Shown: positions 1 to 8,172 of the stretch, one piece after another
How positions within the stretch are numbered: the first letter of the stretch is position 1
Layout of the letters: every line of letters starts with the position of its first letter
Assembly: GCA_034431435.1 (NCBI GenBank)
Contig: DAOUDG010000018.1
Location: 1-24,439, forward strand
Direction: 5' to 3'
Length of the DNA: 24,439 nucleotides
From: JAHCIE01 sp034431435
Lineage (GTDB): Bacteria > Chloroflexota > Anaerolineae > Epilineales > JAHCIE01
The notes under the pieces: generated by a model
Database searches by the model: none
What the model saw: only the letters and a program-made list of their open reading frames with translations
Told to the model about the DNA's origin: nothing
Translations under genes and position numbers: made by a program

Positions 1-3000
1 TGAAGCGATAGTACACCGTGCCTGGCGCGCTCAGCGTCACGGAACTGGCCCACGGCCCGCTGGCAGTCTCACTGACTTCCTTGGTCAGTTCCAGCAGCGG
101 TGTCTGGGTCACCAGCACGTTGGCCGTCGAGGGGCCAGAGGGCACGGGCTGGCCGTCGAAGGTCGCCGAGGCGGTGGCGGTGTTCTGGAGGCCACCGGCG
201 TTGATGTCGGCCTGGGTCACGGCGTAGCTGGCCGTGCACACCAGGGTTGCGTTTGGCGCCAGCGTCGCGACGACGGGGCAGCTAATCGTCACCCCCCGTC
301 CCGCCAGGGTCGGGTCGCTGACCGTGAAGGGCGCGCTCAGGGTCGCGTTGCCGGTGTTGGTCAGGGTGAAGCGGTAGTAGACCGTGCCAGGGGCGTTCAG
401 CGTGACCGACGCGTTCCACGGCCCGCCGGGCGAGGTAGCCACCTGCTTGAGGATGCTCAGGGCGGGGTTCTGGGCGGCCGTCACCGTCTCCTGGTCCTGG
501 TTGGAGTTGACGGGGGTCTGGCCGAACTGCGCGCTGCCCCGCGCGGTGTTGGTCACGGAGCCAGCGTCCAGGTCACCCTGGGTGATGGTGTAGCTTGCGC
601 TGCACGTCACGGACTGGCCAGGCAGCAGCGGCGAGGGGGTCTGATTGCACGTCACGGTGGCCTTGTCGTCGGTCACCGCGTAGGGTGCGCTCAGCGACAC
701 GTTGCCGCTGTTGGTGAGGGTGTAGTTGTAGGTGATGGTCTGCCCGACCGCGCTGTAGGAGGCGGGGCTGGCCGCCTTCACCAGCGTCAGGGCGGGCGAC
801 TGGGGCACCGGCACCGTCTCGGTATCGGTGGTGAGAGGCGTCTCGGCGCTATCGGCGGTCGCGGTGTTGACGACCTGGCCGGTGTTGATGTCGGCCTGGG
901 TCAGGGTGTAGTCGCCAGTGCAGACGATCGACGCCCCTGGCGCCAGGGTCGCGGGCTGAGTGGGCGTGCAAAGCAGCGGCGCGGCCTTGCTGTCACTGAC
1001 GGTCACGTTGGTGAGGGTGACGTTGCCGTTGTTGGTGGCCGTCAGGGTGTAGTGGATCATGTCGCCGACATTGGCCTGGTTCGTCGGCGCGACCACCGTC
1101 ATGTCCAGCGTCCCCGCCTTCACCAGCCCCAGGGCAGGCGACTGGGGCACCGGCACCGTCTCGGTGTCGGTGGTGGGTGGGGTCTGGTTGCTGTCGGCGG
1201 TCGCGGTGTTGACGACCTGGCCGGTGTCGATGTCGGCCTGGGTCAGGGTGTAGTCGCCAGTGCAGACGATCGACGCCCCTGGCGCCAGGGTCGCGGGCTG
1301 AGTGGGCGTGCAAGTCAGCGGCGCGGCCTTGCTGTCACTGACGGTCACGTTGGTGAGGGTGACGTTGCCGCTGTTGGTGGCCGTCAGGGTGTAGTGGATC
1401 TTGTCGCCGACATTGGCCTGGTTCGTCGGCGCGACCACCGTCATGTCCAGCGTCCCCGTCTTCACCAGTGTCAGCAAGGGGTTCTGGACCACCGGGAGGG
1501 TCACGGTAGCGCTGAGTGTCCTGCCGAAGACGGTGACGCTGGCGGTGTTGACCACCGAGGTGTATGCGCCACTGGGATTGGTCTGGACTCTGAAGGTGAC
1601 GGGAATCGAGCCGTTCACGGGGATGACGCCGAGGGCAATCCCCGTTCCATCCAGAGGGAACGCGGTTCCGACGCCGTCATCGGGGTAGGGCGAGCCGTTC
1701 ACCGTGGTGCTGTTCAGCACGTAGGTCGTGTTGGCCGGCAGGTTGTCAACCAGCTGGGCCGCTGGGATGGGGAACGGACTCTTGTTGCTGACAACAATGG
1801 TGTAGTCGATATACTCGCCTGGGTCCAGCTGGTTGTTGCCGTTGCCATCCACGATGGCCGCTGCCTTGGTGATCCTGGGGATCGGCAGGGGCGGAATCGT
1901 GTAGCCCATGTCGAGGTACGGATTACCCGCCTCGGCGTTCGACGGGTCTTGGCCCCACGCGCCGGTGATCAGCGTCCCGTCGGTGGTGAAGACGCGCATG
2001 CCTGTCTGGTTCCTGTCGGTCGGATCAAAGATACGCTGGGACTGGTAGGCGGCGAGATCATAGTAGGTGTCGTACCGGTAGCCATTAGGCGCGGTCCCTA
2101 CCCCGCCGCTGGTGACGTCGCCGTCGTACTTGACGTAGACCCTCGTTGGCGCGGTCGCCGTCACCCATACCGGGCTGCCGTTCTCGCCGTTGGGGCACGA
2201 GCCGCCATTGATGCAGTTCCCCGAGCCAGGCGCCCAACCGGCGGCAAACTCTGTCGTCAGCCACGACTCGGGCAGCAGGGTATAGCCCCAGTCATACGTT
2301 CTGTCGCTCTCGTCCGGATTGGCGTCCATCGCGCCCACGGCCAGGAACTGACTGCCGTTGGTGGTCCAGAAATGGGCGCCAGAGTTGCTCGGCATCTGGA
2401 AGCCAACGGTGTCTCTGGCCGGTACAGTGATCGTCCCCGACCCGCCTGTGGTCTGATAGTTGACCGTGATAGCCGTGGTCTGGCTGGGGTTGTAGAGGTA
2501 GACGTACGCCTCGTTGTCGTTCTGCGTCGTGCCGACCGGGGTGTAGTAGCTCGAGTCCCACTGGGTATTGGGTGGAATCGAGTACCAACGCGCCATGTAC
2601 TGCGAGTCCTTTTCGGCGCCCACGGCCACGACCTGAATCGGCTTGTCGGAGTATACGCGAGCATTACCCAACAGGTTGCTCGTCTCGGGGACCTGGTAAA
2701 CGTCGCCCTGGTTGAGAACCTGGGTGATATCCGGCGCGCCGCCAGTGCCGTTCAGGTCAATGTTGACGGTCGTGTTGGCCTGTCGGGCCATCACCAGCAC
2801 GGACGTATACTCGTAGATGTCCGTGCCCGTGGCGATGACGTCCTCACCGATGGGGATGCGGAACTCAGTGCCCCAGCGCGTGATGTCGTACGCCTCGACC
2901 GTCGAGGCCAGCACCGTGCCGGGATCGGTCGCCCACACCGAGCGTGTGATGGCCACCACCTGGGTAGCGCCTACCTTGTCGCGGCCATCATAAAAGATGT

Positions 3001-3445
3001 TAGCCGGGACGCGAGGCAAGGGGATGTCATTGACAAGGATGACGACATTGCCGGCGTTGAGAACGTCGTTGGCATTGTTGCAGACGACGGCCACACCGTT
3101 GATGTTGGGAGCGCAGCCGTTGGCGGCAATGCCGTCGCCCCAGATCTTCGAGCTGGTCTGGACAGGCGCGCTTAGGTCCGCCTCGTAGCCGTCCTCCCAG
3201 TGATCATAGTAGATCCACGTGCCGTTCGCAGTGATGGAGATACCCGTCACACTGCGCATCGTCGTACCGAGCGTACCCTGGCCTGCCACTTCCAGGGAGA
3301 CGGCCACCTGATTCTCAGGCAGCGGCAGATAGAAGACTTGCAAGTCTGATTCGGCGGCGCGGACGACGCCCAGACTGAAGACAAGCAACATGGCGAGTAG
3401 CGCTCCCACGGCAGCGACTCGCCTCCAGGTCCCCCGTTCGTTCAT
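1..3445 (-). CDS. Giant secreted surface protein with tandem DUF11-like repeats (C-terminus beyond window)
   Basis: An open minus-strand frame of 1148 codons starts at the ATG at 3445 and leaves the window at position 1 without a stop. A purine-rich ribosome binding site (GGGGGAGG) lies just before the ATG. Residues 1-27 are a signal peptide (Arg-rich start, hydrophobic core, cleavage near VRAAES). Residues about 28-515 form an extracellular region rich in Tyr, Asn, Gly and Thr that I cannot assign with certainty; it loosely resembles the N-terminal regions of IgGFc-binding-like surface proteins. From about residue 520 there are five complete DUF11-like beta-sandwich repeats of 110-130 residues and the start of a sixth, with recurring YTLTATNSGNVTL-type strands and VVNTATA motifs. 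The first repeat carries a DGNGNNQLDPGE segment that looks like a calcium loop. Repeats two and three are almost identical at DNA level. Such proteins usually act as surface stalks or adhesins. The long plus-strand frame over 1052-3175 is its antisense shadow. Confidence 0.9.
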   Translation of the reverse strand, partial: MNERGTWRRVAAVGALLAMLLVFSLGVVRAAESDLQVFYLPLPENQVAVSLEVAGQGTLGTTMRSVTGISITANGTWIYYDHWEDGYEADLSAPVQTSSKIWGDGIAANGCAPNINGVAVVCNNANDVLNAGNVVILVNDIPLPRVPANIFYDGRDKVGATQVVAITRSVWATDPGTVLASTVEAYDITRWGTEFRIPIGEDVIATGTDIYEYTSVLVMARQANTTVNIDLNGTGGAPDITQVLNQGDVYQVPETSNLLGNARVYSDKPIQVVAVGAEKDSQYMARWYSIPPNTQWDSSYYTPVGTTQNDNEAYVYLYNPSQTTAITVNYQTTGGSGTITVPARDTVGFQMPSNSGAHFWTTNGSQFLAVGAMDANPDESDRTYDWGYTLLPESWLTTEFAAGWAPGSGNCINGGSCPNGENGSPVWVTATAPTRVYVKYDGDVTSGGVGTAPNGYRYDTYYDLAAYQSQRIFDPTDRNQTGMRVFTTDGTLITGAWGQDPSNAEAGNPYLDMGYTIPPLPIPRITKAAAIVDGNGNNQLDPGEYIDYTIVVSNKSPFPIPAAQLVDNLPANTTYVLNSTTVNGSPYPDDGVGTAFPLDGTGIALGVIPVNGSIPVTFRVQTNPSGAYTSVVNTASVTVFGRTLSATVTLPVVQNPLLTLVKTGTLDMTVVAPTNQANVGDKIHYTLTATNSGNVTLTNVTVSDSKAAPLTCTPTQPATLAPGASIVCTGDYTLTQADIDTGQVVNTATADSNQTPPTTDTETVPVPQSPALGLVKAGTLDMTVVAPTNQANVGDMIHYTLTATNNGNVTLTNVTVSDSKAAPLLCTPTQPATLAPGASIVCTGDYTLTQADINTGQVVNTATADSAETPLTTDTETVPVPQSPALTLVKAASPASYSAVGQTITYNYTLTNSGNVSLSAPYAVTDDKATVTCNQTPSPLLPGQSVTCSASYTITQGDLDAGSVTNTARGSAQFGQTPVNSNQDQETVTAAQNPALSILKQVATSPGGPWNASVTLNAPGTVYYRFTLTNTGNATLSAPFTVSDPTLAGRGVTISCPVVATLAPNATLVCTASYAVTQADINAGGLQNTATASATFDGQPVPSGPSTANVLVTQTPLLELTKEVSETASGPWASSVTLSAPGTVYYRF
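795..1472 (-). repeat. Two near-identical tandem DUF11-repeat units, period 342 bp
   Basis: The DNA of 795-1130 repeats at 1137-1472 with an offset of exactly 342 bp (114 codons). In the core, 852-1126 against 1194-1468, I count about six mismatches in roughly 275 bp. The other DUF11-like units of the same gene are clearly diverged (for example 1-80 against 367-446, offset 366 bp). The pair therefore looks like a recent in-frame duplication or a gene-conversion product. Confidence 0.9.
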
Positions 3446-3788
3446 ATCCCCAACCTCCCCCTTGAAGGTGTTGACGAAACCAGGCAGGGCGTCGGATCCA
3501 ACAGGCCGGGCGAGTATCTGCGGCGGCCCAGCGTAGTGCGGCGTCGGACCCAAAAAGCGAATTACCTACCCGCAGCATCGTGGCGATGGGGAGCCGCCCG
3601 CGGCCGCACGCTGCCGCGACTGGCTCCGAAAGCCGGGCGATACCAGGCCCCACTCAGGTGTGCATGAATCCCTATGGTTGGCCAGGCCCTGCTCCTCCTT
3701 CCCCAGCCTGACGCTCCTGGAGGGTTGTGCGGGTGGCCAGCCCGCCCTCACTTTATGCGCCATTAATCTGGGCTTAACCTGACACTCA

Positions 3789-3804
3789 TGTTCACTGTAT
3801 CACA
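3789..3804 (-). promoter_or_regulatory. CRP/FNR-type dyad upstream of the surface-protein gene (imperfect)
   Basis: Read on the minus strand the sequence is TGTGA-TACAGT-GAACA, matching 8 of 10 half-site positions of the CRP-type consensus TGTGA-N6-TCACA. About 30 bp further along the minus strand, at 3768-3762, lies an AT-rich GATTAAT that could serve as a -10. That spacing would suit an activator bound near -41. Two mismatches and no conservation data keep confidence low. Confidence 0.35.
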
Positions 3805-3831
3805 ACGCACCAGCGAAAAACTAACCAATAT

Positions 3832-3860
3832 TTGACGATAATTCCCGGTCGTCCTACGAA
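3832..3860 (+). promoter_or_regulatory. Weak sigma70-like promoter for the deacetylase/ABC operon
   Basis: TTGACG (3832-3837) is followed after 17 bp by TACGAA (3855-3860). The -35 is good and the -10 poor (3 of 6). A better AT-rich stretch, CATATAAC, follows at 3863-3870 but is not at standard spacing. The position in the AT-rich part of the divergent region, about 130 bp before the first gene, fits a promoter. Confidence 0.35.
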
Positions 3861-4000
3861 AACATATAACCAGTCGCCCCGCGGCGCTTCCGGCGTCTCG
3901 GTAGGGCCGCCGTCGGGGGTAATAATGCGCCGCCCTTGCCTGTCTTAGTTACTACTGGCTCTGGCCGCTCCCCCCCTGGTATGCCGCGAAGGACTGCCCT

Positions 4001-4840
4001 ATGACCCAGCGTTCCCTGCTTGCTCTGCTCGCCCACCCCGATGACGAAGCCTTTGGCATGGGCGGCGCGCTGGCGCGCTACTCCGCCGAGGGCGCGCATG
4101 TCGCCCTCGTGTGCGCCACGCGCGGCGAGGTGGGCGAAATCTCCGACCCGACCCTGGCGACGCCGGAGACGCTGGGCGAGGTGCGAGAGGGTGAGTTGCG
4201 CTGCGCGGCCGACGCGCTCGGCATCCACGAGCTGATCTTCCTCGACCACCGCGACTCGGGCATGGCCGGGACACCGCCCAACGAGCATCCGGCGGCCTTC
4301 GCCCAGCAGCCCGCCGAGGTGGTTGTGCCGACGCTGGTCGGCATCCTGCGCCGCCTGCGGCCACAGGTGGTCATCACCTTCGACCCAACCGGCGGCTACG
4401 GCCACCCCGACCACATCGCCATCCACACCCACACCGTCGAGGCCTTCCACGCGGCGGGCGACGCGCTACGCTACCCGGCCCAGGGCGACGCCTGGCAGCC
4501 GCAACGCCTGCTCTACTCGGTCATCCCGCGCTCGGTCATACGCGCCTGGCGCGACGAGATGGCCGCGCGGGGCGAGGATACCAGCGGCTTCGACAGCCCC
4601 GAGGGCCAGGCAATGGGCTGGCCCGACGAGGAGGTCCACCTGTACCTGGATGTGACCCCCTATATCCCGGCTAAGTGGGCCGCGCTGACATGCCATCGCA
4701 CCCAGTTCGGCGGCGACCGCGCCTTCGCTACCATGCCTGACGACGAGCGCCAGCGCGCCCTCGGCCACGAGGCCTTCGTGCAGGCGTGGCCTGCCCTGGC
4801 GCCAGATGACCACCTGATCGACCTGTTTCCACAGCCTTAG
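4001..4840 (+). CDS. PIG-L/LmbE family deacetylase
   Basis: The 279-residue protein has the family signature AHPDDE at residues 11-16, giving zinc ligands His12 and Asp15 and a catalytic Asp14. The third ligand is His138 in GYGHPDH (132-138). LDHRDSGM at 81-88 is also typical. The family hydrolyses N-acetyl groups from GlcNAc-type sugars, including MshB/Mca-like enzymes and antibiotic-pathway deacetylases. There is no signal peptide, so it is cytoplasmic. The ATG at 4001 has GAAGGA seven bases upstream. The gene leads a co-directional series and lies 23 bp before two sugar-type ABC permeases, which suggests action on an imported N-acetylated sugar conjugate; that link is inference. A thiol-conjugate amidase role is an alternative. 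Confidence 0.93.
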   Translation: MTQRSLLALLAHPDDEAFGMGGALARYSAEGAHVALVCATRGEVGEISDPTLATPETLGEVREGELRCAADALGIHELIFLDHRDSGMAGTPPNEHPAAFAQQPAEVVVPTLVGILRRLRPQVVITFDPTGGYGHPDHIAIHTHTVEAFHAAGDALRYPAQGDAWQPQRLLYSVIPRSVIRAWRDEMAARGEDTSGFDSPEGQAMGWPDEEVHLYLDVTPYIPAKWAALTCHRTQFGGDRAFATMPDDERQRALGHEAFVQAWPALAPDDHLIDLFPQP

Positions 4841-4863
4841 CCCGCTCGCTGACGAGTTGACCC

Positions 4864-5784
4864 ATGGCCGCGCGCCCCTCCCTGTCAGTCTCGACGGCCC
4901 GCCGCTCCCCGCTGCGCCGCTACCACCTGGGGGTACTGCTCCTCCTGGCCCCATACCTGGCCGGGCTGATCGTCCTCATCCTGGTCCCCATGGCGGCCTC
5001 CTTCGCCCTCAGTCTGACCCGCTTCGACATGCTGCGCCCGTCCCAGTGGATCGGCGTGGAGAACTTCCGCACCCTGGTCACCGACCCCCTCTTTTGGCGC
5101 GCCCTGGGCAACTCCCTGTGGTTCACGTTCTTTGGCGTCCTGACGCGGCTGGCGGCGGCCCTGGCGCTGGCCCTGCTGTTCAATCGCTCTCGCCGGGGCA
5201 CGGGTTTTACCCGCGCCAGTATCTATCTGCCGACGCTCGTGCCCGACATCGCCTACGCCCTGGTGTGGCTGCTGCTGCTCAACCCTGGCTTTGGCCCCCT
5301 CAACCTGTTCCTGGGCGCGCTGGGTCTGCCCGGCGCGGCCTGGCTGACCACCCCCCTCGGCGCGCGGGCCGCCGTGGTGATCATGTGGTCGTTCCAGATC
5401 GGCGAGGGCTTCCTGCTCTTGCTGGCCGCCCGCCAGACCATCGCGCCGGACCTGCTAGAGTCGGCCACGCTGGACGGGGCGGGCGCGTGGGCGACCTTGC
5501 GCCGCATCATCCTCCCGCTAATGGCGCCGGCCCTCCTCCTGCTGGCCGTGCGCGACACCGCCCTCAGTTTCCAGGCATCCTTCGTCCCCGGCCAGATCAC
5601 CACCGAGACCGGCCCCTACTACGCGACGTATTTCCTGCCCCAGTTCATCTTTGACCAGTCCATTGGCCTCTTCCGCTACGGCTACGCCTCAGCGGCCACC
5701 GTCGTCATGTATGTGGTAGCCGCCGTGCTGATCGTCATTCAGTTCAGCCTGGTCCGCCCCTGGAGCCGCCTGGATGACGACTAG
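4864..5784 (+). CDS. Carbohydrate ABC transporter permease, MalF/UgpA type
   Basis: The 306-residue membrane protein has about six hydrophobic segments, the first at residues 22-50. The EAA loop that docks onto the ATPase is at about 199-222 (ESATLDGAG followed by RRIILPLMAP). Length and layout fit the binding-protein-dependent sugar permeases of the MalF/UgpA class. It forms a heterodimer with the product of the next gene, whose ATG lies inside its last codons (11-bp overlap), so translation is likely coupled. The end of the protein (RPWSRLDDD) is charged and short. No ATP-binding subunit is encoded in this operon. The substrate cannot be read from the sequence. Confidence 0.93.
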   Translation: MAARPSLSVSTARRSPLRRYHLGVLLLLAPYLAGLIVLILVPMAASFALSLTRFDMLRPSQWIGVENFRTLVTDPLFWRALGNSLWFTFFGVLTRLAAALALALLFNRSRRGTGFTRASIYLPTLVPDIAYALVWLLLLNPGFGPLNLFLGALGLPGAAWLTTPLGARAAVVIMWSFQIGEGFLLLLAARQTIAPDLLESATLDGAGAWATLRRIILPLMAPALLLLAVRDTALSFQASFVPGQITTETGPYYATYFLPQFIFDQSIGLFRYGYASAATVVMYVVAAVLIVIQFSLVRPWSRLDDD

Positions 5785-6622
5785 CGTCGGCCCCACATGG
5801 CGCGGTCGACTGCGGGCGGCCTTCCTGGCCGTCGTGGCCGCCGTGTTCGCCTTTCCGATCCTGTGGATGGTCTCGTACTCGCTGCGTCCCACCGGCGTGC
5901 CGCCGCCCACCCACATCGAACTATTCACCCCGCCCCTGGCCTGGGACAACTACGCCCGCCTCTTCGAAATCGTGCCCCTGGCGCGCTACAGTCTCAATTC
6001 CCTGATCGTCGTCGCCATCGCCACACCCCTCGCGCTGCTGACCGGCTCGTGGGCCGGCTTCGCCCTGAGCCAGCTGCCCCGCCGCGCCCGCTGGCCGCTG
6101 CTCGTCCTGAGCCTCGCCCTGCTGCTCGCCCCGACCCCCGCATTATGGCCGTCGCGTTTCATCCTGTTTGCTCGCCTGGGCTGGGTCGACAGCCTCCTCC
6201 CCCTCATCGCCCCCGCCCTCATGGGGGGCGGCCCGTTCTACGTCCTGCTGTTTTACGTTAGCTTTGCCCGCGTCCCCTCCGAGGTATACAATTCGGCGCT
6301 ACTGGACGGCGCTGGACCCCTGCGGATGTGGGCCACCGTGGCCCTACCCCTGGCGCGGCCGGCCCTGGTGGCGGCCACCTTGCTCACCCTGGCGGATGCC
6401 TGGAGCAACTACGTCGACGCCTTGCTCTACATCCGCGCCGAGGCCAGCTACACCCTGCCCCTCGGCATTCGCCTGCTGCAAGGATTGATGCCTTCCGCCT
6501 GGCCGCTGCTGATGGCGGCCTCCGTGCTGATGGTGGCCCCCGTTTTCGCGCTGTTCGCGCTTGGCCAGCGCCACTTCCACCACCGCGTCGACGCCGACCT
6601 GCTCCTGCGGCCGCCTTCGTGA
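5774..6622 (+). CDS. Carbohydrate ABC transporter permease, MalG/UgpE type
   Basis: The 282-residue protein has about six membrane segments starting at residues 13-35. Its EAA loop is at about 169-198, with NSALLDGAGP and then VALPLARPAL. It is the second half of the permease pair. It starts within the end of the preceding permease gene and is followed 32 bp later by the solute-binding protein, the usual order for CUT1-type importers. The C-terminus is somewhat divergent and Arg/His-rich (QRHFHHRVDADLLLRPPS). Confidence 0.92.
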   Translation: MTTSVGPTWRGRLRAAFLAVVAAVFAFPILWMVSYSLRPTGVPPPTHIELFTPPLAWDNYARLFEIVPLARYSLNSLIVVAIATPLALLTGSWAGFALSQLPRRARWPLLVLSLALLLAPTPALWPSRFILFARLGWVDSLLPLIAPALMGGGPFYVLLFYVSFARVPSEVYNSALLDGAGPLRMWATVALPLARPALVAATLLTLADAWSNYVDALLYIRAEASYTLPLGIRLLQGLMPSAWPLLMAASVLMVAPVFALFALGQRHFHHRVDADLLLRPPS

Positions 6623-6654
6623 CGGAATCCATTCCCCAGGAGGAACGTAGCCCT

Positions 6655-8085
6655 ATGCCCTACCCACGCCCGCGCGCCGCAGCGACGATGCACCGACGGC
6701 CAGCGTCGAGGCTCTGGCCCGCCAGTGTTTCCATCCGACACGCCTGCCTGGCCGGCATGCTTCTCGTCGTCGCCGCCGTGGCCACGGCGTGCGCCGGGAG
6801 CGGCGCGCCCGCCAGCAGCGGCCCGGTGGCTACCCCGACCGCCCTCGCCAGCGCCACCCCGGCCCATATCACCTTCATGGTCAGCGAGGACCCCGAGGGC
6901 CTGCGCGCCTACCGCGATCTCATCTCCGCCTTTCGCCGCACCCGTCCCGACATCGACGTCGAGCTGACGAATGTCCCCGACAGCGGCGAGTTCATCAAGC
7001 GACTGGCCGCCGATTTTGCCGCCGGGACCGCCCCCGACGTCTTCCTCATCAACTATCGCCGCCTGTCCCAGTTCGCCCTGCGCGACGCCCTGGCCCCCCT
7101 GGACCAACGCCTCGCCGCCAGCCAGGTACTGCGCCCCGACGACTTCTATCCCGCCGCCCTCGATGCCTTCCACATCGCCGGTCACCAGTACTGCCTGCCA
7201 CAGAACCTGTCATCCCTCCAGGTCTACATCAACCTGGACCTGTTCAAGGCCGCCGGCCTGACTCCCCCCCAGCAGGGCTGGACCTGGGAGCAGTTCCTGG
7301 CCGCCGCCCGCGCCTTGACCCGCGACACCAACGGCGACGGCAAGACGGACCAGTACGGCGTCGGCGTCGCCCCTCAGCTGTTGCGCCTGGCCCCCTTCGT
7401 GTGGTCGGCCCGGGGCGACATCGTCGATGACCCCCACCGCCCCACCCGCCTGACGCTGGACCAGGGCCCCGCCCTGGCTGCGTTCCGCCGCTTCGTCGCC
7501 CTACAGACCGTGGAGCATGTCGCGCCGTCCCGCGCCGACGAGGCGACCGAGAACGCGCAGACGCGCTTCGCGTCCGGCAAGCTGGGCATGTTCTTGCAGA
7601 GTCGCGCCGTCACCCCCGATCTGCGGGCCACAATCAAGGACTTCGCGTGGGATGTAGCGCCCCTGCCAGGCGATGTATCATCGGCAACGGTGCTGCACAG
7701 TGATGGCATGTGCCTCACCTCTCGCTCGGCCCACCCCGACGCGGCGTGGGCATTCATCGAGTATGCCGTCAGTCCCGACGGCCAGCGCCTGCTCGCCCCG
7801 ACTGGCCGCACCGTGCCCTCGCTGCGCGCGGTCGCCGAGTCGCCGGCCTTCCTCGACGCCACGCCACCGGCCAGCAACAAGGTCTATCTGGACGCCGCGC
7901 CCCAGGTGCGCTCGCTGCCAGCCATGACCACCTGGCCCCAGGTCGAGGACATCGTCAACCGCGAGATTCAGCGCGCTTTCTATGGCGACGCGACCGTTGA
8001 GGAGGCCGCCCGCGCCGCCAGCGAGGCCACCCGCGACCTGTTCGACCAGAGCCTGCGCGACATGGACGCCGGCAGCGCGCGCTAG
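6655..8085 (+). CDS. Extracellular solute-binding lipoprotein, sugar-type (family 1)
   Basis: I start this 476-residue protein at the ATG at 6655, which has AGGAGG at 6638-6643; the frame stays open upstream to 6328 but that part overlaps the permease. Residues 28-46 form a lipoprotein signal with lipobox ATAC and lipidated Cys46. A short Ala/Ser/Pro/Thr-rich linker follows. The mature part shows the family's pattern: an N-terminal ITFMVSEDPEGLRAYRDLI strand-helix, GTAPDVFLI, and the TNGDGKTDQYG loop often seen in sugar-binding proteins. It should capture a solute outside the membrane and hand it to the two permeases just upstream. The ligand is unknown. Confidence 0.92.
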   Translation: MPYPRPRAAATMHRRPASRLWPASVSIRHACLAGMLLVVAAVATACAGSGAPASSGPVATPTALASATPAHITFMVSEDPEGLRAYRDLISAFRRTRPDIDVELTNVPDSGEFIKRLAADFAAGTAPDVFLINYRRLSQFALRDALAPLDQRLAASQVLRPDDFYPAALDAFHIAGHQYCLPQNLSSLQVYINLDLFKAAGLTPPQQGWTWEQFLAAARALTRDTNGDGKTDQYGVGVAPQLLRLAPFVWSARGDIVDDPHRPTRLTLDQGPALAAFRRFVALQTVEHVAPSRADEATENAQTRFASGKLGMFLQSRAVTPDLRATIKDFAWDVAPLPGDVSSATVLHSDGMCLTSRSAHPDAAWAFIEYAVSPDGQRLLAPTGRTVPSLRAVAESPAFLDATPPASNKVYLDAAPQVRSLPAMTTWPQVEDIVNREIQRAFYGDATVEEAARAASEATRDLFDQSLRDMDAGSAR

Positions 8086-8172
8086 CCCGACGAGCCTGAC
8101 CGTCGGTGGCTGGGCCGCCCGCCCCACGGCGCGACCCCCTTCAGCGCTACGCGGAAAGGATAGGCATCACCC

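Larger units (their letters stand above)
3446..4000. other. Divergent intergenic region between the surface protein and the deacetylase operon
   Basis: This 555-bp stretch holds no convincing gene. The part from 3446 to about 3755 would be a long 5' leader of the minus-strand surface-protein gene. It contains a 14-bp imperfect direct repeat (3488-3501 and 3540-3553, one mismatch). The part from about 3760 to 3870 is markedly AT-richer than anything around it and holds the promoter-like signals listed separately. I recognise no known riboswitch. Confidence 0.6.

Noticed and set aside
795..1472. CRISPR array or transposon as cause of the direct repeats
   Set aside because: The units are long, in frame and encode adjacent protein domains; there are no short identical repeats with spacers and no transposase.
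1052..3175. A 707-codon plus-strand frame opposite the surface-protein gene
   Set aside because: The translation is Arg/Val/Gly-rich without signal, domain or repeat logic, whereas the minus strand gives a signal peptide and DUF11 repeats. It is an antisense shadow of a GC-rich gene.
6328..6654. N-terminal extension of the first solute-binding protein
   Set aside because: It overlaps the permease gene in another frame and would bury the lipoprotein signal; AGGAGG before 6655 marks the real start.
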